A stretch of DNA of 7,331 nucleotides from a candidate division SR1 bacterium CG_4_9_14_3_um_filter_40_9. GTDB lineage: Bacteria; Patescibacteriota; Gracilibacteria; Absconditabacterales; Absconditicoccaceae. The translations under genes and the position numbers were made by a program. Positions 1-5,424 of this stretch are shown one piece after another. Each line of letters opens with the position of its first letter. Positions within the stretch are counted from its first letter, which is position 1. Location: contig PFWQ01000046.1 in assembly GCA_002791215.1 (NCBI GenBank), positions 1-7,331 on the forward strand. The letters are read 5' to 3'. The notes beneath the pieces are model-generated. The model did not search any database and was not told where the DNA came from. It was given only the letters and a program-made list of their open reading frames with translations.

Positions 1-87
1 AAAAGGTCTAGCCTTCCGCAGACTTGCCTGACCTCTGTCTACAGACTAGTTATCTATGTTTATTCTTTTTATTCGTGGTATTTCAAT

Positions 88-210
88 CTAGCTCAAACCC
101 CATACCAGCATTGGTGTGTGGGCCCATTTCGCTCTGAGAATGAATTGTATGTTGTTGATATAGGTGGCTTCGAACATCCGTGCTCCAGGCGTTTTTATAA
201 ATTTTATCAT
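88..210 (-). CDS. Doubtful small ORF, 40 aa, unknown
   Basis: An ATG-to-TAG reading frame encodes a 40-residue peptide beginning MIKFIKTPGARMFEATYI and ending MLVWGLS. It uses no UGA-Gly codon. I do not recognise it. It follows the ZIP gene on the same strand. The only strong Shine-Dalgarno-like sequence in the window (AAGGAGG, minus strand of 250-256) lies about 39 nt upstream of the ATG, too far for that start. The frame stays open back to an ATA codon (238-240) that would be 9 nt from the AAGGAGG. The segment could equally be noncoding RNA or untranslated 3' sequence of the ZIP transcript. Confidence 0.25.
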   Translation of the reverse strand: MIKFIKTPGARMFEATYINNIQFILRAKWAHTPMLVWGLS

Positions 211-249
211 TTGCAAAGAACCAAAATCGTTGACTAGTATTCTTACTTA

Positions 250-256
250 CCTCCTT
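250..256 (-). promoter_or_regulatory. Isolated strong Shine-Dalgarno-like AAGGAGG
   Basis: Minus-strand AAGGAGG, just downstream of the ZIP stop codon. No ATG, GTG or TTG lies 5-12 nt downstream. The codon at that spacing is ATA, in frame with the small ORF. It stands out because none of the confident genes in the window has such a site. Confidence 0.35.
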
Positions 257-283
257 CTTATTCTTTTTAGAAAATTTGTGACT

Positions 284-1051
284 TTATTCCAATAAAAGTA
301 GTGATGCCATGATAGCTATTCCTGCTATGAAAGCGAGTATTTGCATGATAGCTTGTCAGGTTTTATTTCCCCGCCGCTCGGGACCGTGGTCCTTGTGAAG
401 CTCTGGGATGAGATCGGAGCCTGCGATGTAGATGAATGAACCTGCGGCGAACGGGACGAGAAATGCCTCAATATTTCATACCTTGCTTGCTAGTAATAAT
501 GCAACTACGAGTCAGATAATTGCACTGAGTGCAGTGAGAAAATTTACGAGTAAAGCTCTTTTCTTGCTAAATCCTCCATGGATGAGAACTCAGAAATCTC
601 AAATTTCTTGTGGTATTTCATGGAAAACGACTGCTAGTGTGGTTGCTATTCCTGTAGGGATATTTACCAGATAACTTGCTCAGATGATCAATCCATCGAT
701 GATATTGTGGACGAAATCTCCGACAAGATTCATAATAGCAAAATTGTGAATATGTGTTCTGGTGATGGGCATGTGACAGTGATTTCGACGAATAACCTTT
801 TCTGTGATCAATCAAAAGAGTATTCATCCAAGAATCCATAATGATGTCCTTATAGTAAAGCCTGTTTCTACAGATTCAGGGAGAAGATGGAGAAAAGCGT
901 CTCCCATCAGTGCTCACGCTGAGAAACTTACTAAATAAATCAGAATTTTTTTGAGTTCCTCTATCTTGATTCAGATAGTTGCTATTCAGATAAGAGAAAC
1001 GCTACTCACGATGAGTACACTTACGATTCCATATAATCGGATTGTTCACAT
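284..1051 (-). CDS. ZIP-family divalent metal transporter (255 aa, UGA=Gly)
   Basis: Likely a cytoplasmic-membrane importer of zinc or related divalent cations. Read with UGA = Gly it is a complete 255-residue ZIP (SLC39-like) protein from ATG at 1051 to TAA at 284. Several hydrophobic segments alternate with short loops. SFSAGALMGDAFLHLLPE (residues about 43-59) matches the family's TM2 region. HNIIDG followed by IIGAS (115-126) is the TM4 metal site, and HEIPQEIGDFG (144-154) is the TM5 metal site; the family uses these His, Asn, Asp and Glu residues as metal ligands. A His-rich loop (H91, H93, H100, H102) lies before TM4. Twelve codons are in-frame TGA, including G124, G151 and G154 of the signature motifs. 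It starts 25 nt after the glycosyltransferase stop, so the two are probably co-transcribed. There is no SD; CTAAAATT directly precedes the ATG. The exact metal cannot be read from sequence. Confidence 0.9.
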
Positions 1052-1076
1052 AATTTTAGATGATAGATGATAAATT

Positions 1077-2228
1077 TTAGATTGTTCCTAGCTTGCTTTT
1101 GATGTGCTCCGAGATTTTTTCTCTGTCTCGCTGTTTTGATTTGAATTCGTCGAATTTGGAAATGAGCGCATGTAGATCTTTGTGATTTACGAGGACTCAC
1201 GAGTCCTCGTCTACGAGTTCCGGTGTCGCTCCTTCGTCGTATCCAAAGACAGGGACACCGAGTAGTAAAGCTTCAGCTGTAGAAATTCAGAAACTTTCTT
1301 TGGTGAGATTGATGAATCATCTGGATTGAGCGAGAATCTTGTATATCTCTTTTTTGTCGTCTGTCCAATCGACAAAGATGATATTTGGGTGTGCGATGGA
1401 TTTGAGATATGCCTCGTCTGGACCGCTTCCTATGATGATGAGCGGATCGTGCGTGTGATTGAATAGCTCAATGATTTTATCTACTTCTTTGACAAATTTT
1501 ACCAGCCTTCCTGTGTAGATATAATAAGGTAGGGATTCCGTGCAGATTGCTTCATTTCATTCGCAATGACAGTGCACGATTGGATATTTGACCGTAGCAT
1601 TGAGGCCGTAAATTTCTTTTGCCAGCTTCGCTGTGTAGTTGCTATTTGAGTAAACTGAGTCAAACTTAGTAAACTTGGTGTCTCGAGCTCTTAGGCGGGG
1701 AACTATTTTTTTGAATAATCGCCCTTTCCATCATTTCAGCTTATGTGTGTATTCCTCATAATGACTTCGGATATATTGCATAGGGGAATGCAAATATAAC
1801 TTAGTCGAAGGTCTAAAGTCGAAAGTCGAAAGTGATATGTTCTTGGCTATGGCAAAGGAAGAGATGTAAATTTCATTCGGTTTATCCCTCTGGATAAGTT
1901 CGACGTCGTGACTAAGGTCATCGCGTCTCTCTATATATTTTTTTATTTTGCGAGAGAGGATTCTCATAAGGCATGGAGCGAATACTATGAGGTTGCGATA
2001 ATCCAAGCGAGTCGTGAAAAGGTGATTGAGTCGTCATGGAAATACGGTCGTAATCGGCACGCCGTCCAATGTTTTCCTATCAGAAACCAGCGTGAAGATG
2101 CGTATCTCTGGTTGAGACGTTGCATGCAAGGTCTGTGCTTTCATTTTTTCTTCCATTATCAAATCCTTGAGCACATTAAGTGCTCATCCTGGCATGATTC
2201 GGCAATGGACGAAAGCTAACTTAACCAA
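1077..2228 (-). CDS. GT4-type (group 1) glycosyltransferase, 383 aa
   Basis: Retaining GT-B glycosyltransferase that probably transfers a sugar from a nucleotide-sugar donor during surface glycan synthesis; the substrate is not readable. The N-terminal Rossmann half begins with KLAFVHCRIMPGGA (residues 3-16), with the glycine-rich acceptor loop. The C-terminal donor half has YTGRLVKFVKEVDKII, LIIIGSGPD, and E311-S-F-G-I-S-T-A-E319, the EX7E motif of GT4, then LLLGVPVFGYDEGATPELV. Seven glycines are TGA, including G15 of the PGGA loop and G314 of ESFG. The best start is TTG at 2226-2228, because an in-frame TAA lies at 2232-2234 and the next ATG (2193-2195, M12) would cut off the first strand. 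There is no SD; TCTAAAAT abuts the start. Residues about 218-230 are encoded by an inserted repeat (see 1540-1577). It ends 25 nt before the ZIP start. Confidence 0.9.
1540..1577. repeat. Imperfect palindromic repeat in frame inside the glycosyltransferase gene
   Basis: Outer arms GTGCA (1540-1544) and TGCAC (1573-1577) and inner arms ATTGC (1546-1550) and GCAAT (1563-1567) form an imperfect hairpin. On the coding strand it reads GTCATTGCGAATG then GAAGCAATC, resembling the widespread dispersed repeat of form GTCATTGCGA...GAAGCAATC (from memory, not searched). It encodes VHCHCEGNEAICT, in frame, with one TGA-Gly. It lies in the linker between the two Rossmann halves, where an insertion would be tolerated. 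Confidence 0.55.
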
Positions 2229-2262
2229 ATTTTAGATTTTAAATGACAAATTTTAGATTACT

Positions 2263-2292
2263 AGTATGTAGCATACTTTTAATTAAAAGTAT
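2263..2292. promoter_or_regulatory. Overlapping palindromes in a divergent promoter region
   Basis: AGTATG-TAG-CATACT (2263-2277) overlaps a 20-bp perfect palindrome (2273-2292) with half-site ATACTTTTAA. TAGC (2270-2273) and GCTA (2300-2303) extend the symmetry. The region lies between the divergently oriented glycosyltransferase (start 2228) and the 139-aa gene (start 2340). It could be a repressor operator or a bidirectional hairpin. No regulator is encoded next to it. Confidence 0.4.
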
Positions 2293-2339
2293 TGAAAAAG
2301 CTACCTGAATCATTATTTGTTTGTCACCTTTATTTGATT

Positions 2340-2759
2340 ATGCGTGTGTTTATGGATAAAGAAATGAGAACAATCTTTAGGAATAATGTCATAAAATTTA
2401 TCATAGGTCTTGTATTGTTGAGTATATCATATGTATATATCCAATGACATCCTGCGGAAAAAGCATCTATTTTTTCTGGTTTTGAGGTATTGTATCAGAG
2501 GATTGAAGTATTTTTCTATAAGATTGTCGATAAGGATTCTGAGGGCTTGAAAAATAAATTTGATCTAGAAAAAACTTTTAATGAACTCATCAGCAGCGCG
2601 GAGACTAAATGATGTGCAGATGCAAGTGTTGTGGATGGCCTCCGTGAGGTCATGGCTAGCCTGAAGAAAGGAAGTATCGCAGATCTGGCAAACAATATGG
2701 GAAATTATACACGTAAAATTAATGAATATAAGGCTATGATAGATGCGTCTTGCAAATAG
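2340..2759 (+). CDS. Membrane-anchored protein of unknown function, 139 aa
   Basis: The only plus-strand gene recognised. It is a small protein with a basic N-terminus, one hydrophobic segment (about residues 18-34, IKFIIGLVLLSISYVYI) and a charged, helical remainder probably outside the membrane. Two cysteines (C92 and C138) lie in the distal part. Two in-frame TGA codons (2445-2447 and 2610-2612) read as Gly36 and Gly91; stopping at the first would leave only the anchor. I do not recognise the family. Start choice is open: ATG at 2340, 2352 or 2364 are all in frame, all keep the membrane segment, and none has a good SD. It is divergent from the glycosyltransferase and convergent with the methyltransferase, leaving 27 nt between the two stop codons. 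Confidence 0.75.
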
Positions 2760-2787
2760 AACGTTAGATTGCAGAACGTTAGAATGT
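2758..2787. repeat. Two tandem 15-bp units between convergent genes
   Basis: AGAACGTTAGA occurs at 2758-2768 and again at 2773-2783, a 15-nt period. The pair overlaps the stop of the 139-aa gene and reaches the last base of the methyltransferase stop. There is no clear terminator hairpin here. Confidence 0.6.
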
Positions 2788-3449
2788 TACTTTTCACATA
2801 CTATTATATATCATATCAGATTTCATTTTTCATAGATAGGATAGTTTGTTACGTCAAATAGATTCTTGCGACCTATTTTTTCGATATCCTGAAGCCTATG
2901 ATTGTAAAGTCTGATCTTAAATGAATTTGGACCTTTCTTCCAAATAAATTCACGTCTTTGTAGAAAATGGCCGATGATTCGTTTGCCTCATGACCTCAAA
3001 ATCCTTTCCATCTCTACAAAAACATGATCCACATCCGCTATATGTTCCAAAACAAAAAAGCTGAATGCCAGGTCGAAGCTCTGATCTTCGAAGGGGAGCG
3101 TGTTTTCCACATCACAGATTACTTTTTTTAAATCCTCCGTCCTGTGGTCACCTCCTTTATTAAAGGAGGACAAAATGGCAGGATGCTGTTTTAATAATTT
3201 TTCTGAGATGTCGCAGGCAGTATAGCTATTGAATGCATAATTCTTCGCTTGAAGTATTCTGTAGATCCTTCCGTCTCCTGCACCCAGATCAATAACGTCC
3301 ATGCTAGCTGTCTCTCTAGGAAGCAAGCTCAAAAAAAATCACTTATCAAAACTAGTTAAGTGATTGTGGTAGTTTTTATATTCATTGGCGATAAGATTGT
3401 ATCACTCTTTTGGATCCAAAATCTCTACATGCTTACTGTCGTATCACAC
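2787..3449 (-). CDS. Class I SAM-dependent methyltransferase, 220 aa
   Basis: Soluble Rossmann-fold methyltransferase; the acceptor is unknown. Motif I is VIDLGAGDGR (residues about 52-61, SAM glycine loop). ACDISEKLL supplies the acidic residue after strand 2. LPFEDQSFDLAFSFFVLEHI is the strand-4 region, and MERILRSGGKRIIGHF the strand-5 region. Six TGA codons read as Gly. The last two (2823-2825 and 2811-2813) carry the protein into a final strand LIGYIIVCEK before TAA; with TGA as stop it would end at 2988 and lose that half. Start taken as GTG at 3447-3449, because the N-terminal LDPKEGYNLIANEY segment looks protein-like; TTG at 3417-3419 is an alternative. There is no SD. Residues about 92-108 come from an inserted palindromic repeat that separates strand 2 from strand 4. 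Confidence 0.87.
3131..3176. repeat. Palindromic repeat translated in frame inside the methyltransferase
   Basis: Plus strand AAATCCTCC, a short spacer, then CCTCCTTTATTAAAGGAGG and ACAAAAT. This is the same architecture as the second half of the intergenic copies at 3513-3557 and 6819-6870. On the coding strand it gives LSSFNKGGDHRTEDLK with no stop. It lies between the strand-2 acidic residue and the strand-4 region, a surface-loop or helix position in class I methyltransferases, so it looks like an in-frame insertion. Confidence 0.75.
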
Positions 3450-3479
3450 TTTGTGTAATTTTAAATGATAAATTTTCTA

Positions 3480-3557
3480 CCCTCCTAAATCCTCCCTTCG
3501 AGGGAGGATTTCAAATCCCCCTGCCTTCGGCTTCCCCCTTTGTCAAGGGGGACAAAT
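3480..3557. repeat. Compound palindromic repeat, intergenic copy A
   Basis: Left part is a hairpin TCCTCCCT-TCG-AGGGAGGA (3490-3508). The right part has GCC-TTC-GGC and CCCCCTT-TGTC-AAGGGGG (3534-3551), flanked by AAATCCCCC and GACAAAT. Bases 3480-3518 match copy B (6786-6824) at 38 of 39 positions by eye. It fills the gap between the coiled-coil gene, whose stop codon it touches, and the methyltransferase. It could also act as a terminator or mRNA-stabilising hairpin. Confidence 0.8.
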
Positions 3558-3961
3558 TAAAAGAATGTTTTTGGGGTTTCCGAAGGATTATTCTCTGAGG
3601 ATGTATTCGCATAACGACTTATCTTCTCTTCAATTTCTGGATTCGGGGTATGGAGGAATTTATTGAGCTCTGTAGTTTTTTCTGCCGCTCTTTTGAGGTG
3701 CACATAATATTTGCTGAGTTCAGTTACGACTCCCGAAAGGTCATCATTCTTATCGAGTAGTTCTATTATCTTCTCTTTGAGGATGCCATTTTGTTGAGTG
3801 AATTCTTCAAGTTCTCCTGTGAGATATTGTATCTCTTTGTTGGCCTCTTTGAGATTTCCTCTCAGCTCATTTACCGTGTCCTTATGCTGGAATCTCAGAT
3901 AAAAGATGAGATATCAGATCAGTATTCAAGTTATTGCTGCCAATATGATGTATCCTGTCAT
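3557..3961 (-). CDS. Membrane-anchored coiled-coil protein, 134 aa, unknown
   Basis: Read from ATG at 3961 to TAA at 3557. The N-terminus (MTGYIILAAITGILIGYLIFYL, residues 1-22) is a single hydrophobic anchor with two TGA-Gly codons (G12, G16), then RFQHKD. Residues about 28-110 are strongly heptad-like and charged (NELRGNLKEANKEIQYL, LKEKIIELLDKNDDL, LKRAAEKTTELNKFL), so a long coiled coil is expected. The tail is Pro/Ser rich. With TGA as stop there would be no protein from this start. TATAAT at 3970-3975 ends 8 nt before the ATG and there is no SD, so a leaderless mRNA is possible. I do not recognise a family; a cell-envelope or division-associated role would be a guess. Confidence 0.8.
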
Positions 3962-3969
3962 AATAGAGA

Positions 3970-3975
3970 ATTATA
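3970..3975 (-). promoter_or_regulatory. Candidate -10 box for the coiled-coil gene
   Basis: Perfect TATAAT on the minus strand, 8 nt before the ATG. No convincing -35 box is visible. If used, transcription would begin at or next to the start codon. Confidence 0.35.
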
Positions 3976-4031
3976 GATTAAATAGATGCATAGAGCGATA
4001 ATTATTCTATGGATTATTTATTGTTTTTCAA

Positions 4032-4058
4032 CCCCGCATTTCACTTTGTTCTGCGGGG
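4032..4058. other. GC-rich hairpin, CCCCGCA / TGCGGGG
   Basis: A 7-bp perfect stem with a 13-nt loop, without a good T-tract on either strand. TCTGCGGG at 4050-4057 can instead pair with CCCGCAGA at 4078-4085, so this hairpin competes with its neighbour. Confidence 0.6.
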
Positions 4059-4069
4059 CGTTCCGTAAC

Positions 4070-4118
4070 AAAAAAAACCCGCAGACCCCGAAGTGTTGTC
4101 GTGGTGATGGCGGGTTTT
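4070..4118 (-). terminator. Second rho-independent-type terminator downstream of HU
   Basis: On the minus strand AAAACCCGC (4118-4110) pairs with GCGGGTTTT (4082-4074) and the descending arm runs into eight T (4077-4070). It backs up the terminator at 4129-4161. The plus-strand version has only TTTTCT, so function is likelier on the minus strand. Confidence 0.65.
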
Positions 4119-4128
4119 CTATAGCTAT

Positions 4129-4161
4129 AAAAAAAATACTACACCGATGAATCGGTATAGT
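4129..4161 (-). terminator. Rho-independent terminator of the HU gene
   Basis: On the minus strand a 10-bp stem, ACTATACCGA with TCGGTGTAGT (one T-G wobble), closes a TTCA tetraloop and is followed by ATTTTTTTT. It lies 53 nt beyond the HU stop codon and is the best terminator in the window. Confidence 0.85.
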
Positions 4162-4214
4162 CCCGATATCATGAAAACTTTCGCACAATGTCTCAAGTTT
4201 CCATTGTATCGAAA

Positions 4215-4496
4215 CTATGACTTCTTAACAGCAGCCTTGAAATCAGCGCCAGCCTTGAAAGTAACAACTTTCATAGCAGGAATCTTGATCTTTTGCTTAG
4301 GGTTTTGTGGGTTTACACCTTCTCTAGCTTTTCTTTGAGAAGCCCTGAAAGTTCCGAATCCTTGGATTCTAACTTCTCTGGATTTCTTAACACCAGCAAT
4401 AACAGTTTCGATGAATGCATTAACTAATTCAGCAGCCAATTTCTTAGAAACACCTAATTGGTCAGCCAAGCTAGCGATAAGAGCTGTCTTTGTCAT
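4215..4496 (-). CDS. HU/IHF-family DNA-binding nucleoid protein, 93 aa
   Basis: Small basic dimeric protein that bends and packages DNA. The helical N-terminal half is MTKTALIASLADQLGVSKKLAAELVNAF. The beta-arm region contains VRIQGFGTFRASQRKAREGVNPQNP, and the C-terminal part KIKIPAMKVVTFKAGADFKAAVKKS carries the IPA and FKAG signatures. The usual NPxTGE of the arm is NPQNPKQ here. Length is normal for the family. All six glycines use GGN codons, so unlike its neighbours it has no UGA and reads under any code. It has its own promoter candidate (4509-4514) and two downstream terminators, so it is probably monocistronic and strongly expressed. Confidence 0.96.
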   Translation of the reverse strand: MTKTALIASLADQLGVSKKLAAELVNAFIETVIAGVKKSREVRIQGFGTFRASQRKAREGVNPQNPKQKIKIPAMKVVTFKAGADFKAAVKKS

Positions 4497-4508
4497 CTGT
4501 ACAAATTG

Positions 4509-4514
4509 ATTATA
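4509..4514 (-). promoter_or_regulatory. Candidate -10 box for HU
   Basis: Minus-strand TATAAT ending 12 nt before the ATG, which would give a leader of only a few bases. An alternative promoter further upstream is TTGAAA (4561-4566), 16 bp, TATTAT (4539-4544), which has a better -35 box. There is no SD in either leader. Confidence 0.4.
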
Positions 4515-4677
4515 AGATAAAAAGAATTGTACGGTAGTATAATAGCATAGCTAATGCCGATTTCAAGAGATTTTTGAAGATTTTTTATCTTTCCGTTTGC
4601 TTTATAAGATTTGGCTTGGTACCTGGCTTTTCATCACTTTTTGGCTTTCAATCCCGCTTAGTTTCGTTTGACAAAAG

Positions 4678-4750
4678 AAAAAAAAAGGTGAATAGGTGCA
4701 TAGGCATATAGGTGAATAGGTGCATAGGCTTATCAAACCTATCTACCTAT
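4678..4750 (-). terminator. Probable terminator of the sigma-factor gene, with duplicated arm
   Basis: On the minus strand ATAGGTAGATAGG (4750-4738) can pair with CCTATGCACCTAT in either of two copies (4728-4716 or 4704-4692). The distal copy is followed, after five bases, by nine T (4686-4678). The arm copies lie within an 18-nt direct repeat (4687-4704 and 4711-4728). It lies 14 nt past the sigma stop codon. Confidence 0.5.
4687..4728. repeat. Two 18-nt direct repeats
   Basis: GGTGAATAGGTGCATAGG occurs at 4687-4704 and 4711-4728, separated by six bases (CATATA). There are only two copies with a very short spacer, so it is not a CRISPR array. It supplies alternative 3' arms for the terminator fold. 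Confidence 0.8.
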
Positions 4751-4764
4751 CAAATCTATTTTCC

Positions 4765-5319
4765 TTATTTGAGAAGTTCCTTGAGGCGTTTGATTGCTCT
4801 GGAAAGTCTTTGTCTCACGGTATCTTGTGAGATTCACAATAAGAAAGAAATTTCTTCATATGATTTCTCTTCTATAAATTTTCGGTAGACGATGTCTTTG
4901 TCCGTATCATCAAGCTCTTTCATCGCTTTCTGTATCTGATCAAATTTGTAGTCATGTTCTAGGAATTCCGTCAGGTCATTTCCGTCTATCAAAGTATCTT
5001 CAAATTTTGCCCTTTCGTCATAAGTCGATTCCAATTCCGTGAATGGAGTGTCTGTATTTTTTTTGAAATGATCTTTGATTGTGTTTTTGAATATCGTCCG
5101 GAAGTATCAGGTGAACGACTGCTTATCATCGTGATTTTTTATCGCATCTCGTCGCTTGACGTAAAAATCTCAAATGATGTCTTCCGCATCTTGTGCCGGC
5201 AATCTATAATTAGCATTGATATAGCGGAAAAACATATCAATGGTTTTGAGATAAAACTCATTGAATGCATTATGGTCTTGTTTTTTCAATTTGGCGATGA
5301 AGTCTGGTGTAAATTCCAT
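4765..5319 (-). CDS. ECF-like sigma-70 family factor, 184 aa
   Basis: RNA polymerase sigma subunit of the short, two-domain type. The region-2-like half spans about residues 5-90: FNEFYLKTIDMFFRYI, AQDAEDIIGDFYVKRR, then SFTGYFRTIFKNTIKDHF. An acidic linker is followed by region 4 (about residues 133-184), ELDDTDKDIVYRKFIEEKSYEEISFLLGISQDTVRQRLSRAIKRLKELL, whose helix-turn-helix binds the -35 element. Three glycines are TGA (G50, G71 and G162). G162 is the conserved Gly of the HTH turn, and stopping there would remove the recognition helix. ATG start at 5319; no SD. No anti-sigma gene is adjacent; the S41 protease lies upstream, 105 nt away, on the same strand. The promoter set it reads is unknown. 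Confidence 0.88.
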
Positions 5320-5352
5320 GTGAATAATTTTTATAAATCTGGATTATGATTC

Positions 5353-5371
5353 GGGCGATTGATAATCGCTC
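5353..5371. repeat. Short hairpin between the protease and sigma genes
   Basis: GCGATT-GAT-AATCGC (5355-5369), with GG before and TCC after. The minus-strand form GGAGCGATTATCAATCGCCC resembles the GTAGGGGCGA...TCGCCC type of dispersed intergenic repeat known from other bacteria (recalled, not searched). No T-tract follows. Confidence 0.45.
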
Positions 5372-5424
5372 CTACGAGACACTGGACCCAAACGACGTTA
5401 CCCGGAATCGTCGGGGTTGGCGTC

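Noticed and set aside
4..36. SRP-RNA-like minus-strand string (GGTCAGG then CGGAAGG) and an AGGTC/GACCT hairpin followed by TTTT
   Set aside because: The order and spacing do not rebuild the SRP helix-8 tetraloop, and the hairpin's inner stem is weak and cut by the window edge. It may be a terminator, but this cannot be supported.
160..190. TTCGAA-containing segment resembling a tRNA T-loop
   Set aside because: The flanking arms do not pair on either strand, and no acceptor or anticodon stems are found.
432..674. Plus-strand open frame of 80 codons
   Set aside because: It lies opposite the ZIP gene, whose minus-strand reading has clear family motifs; the plus frame has no recognisable domain.
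1908..2219. Plus-strand open frame of 103 codons
   Set aside because: Antisense to the N-terminal half of the GT4 glycosyltransferase, and Cys/Trp/His-rich in a way typical of a shadow frame.
4687..4728. Possible CRISPR repeats
   Set aside because: Only two 18-nt copies with a 6-nt spacer, no cas genes, and the copies fit as alternative arms of a terminator.
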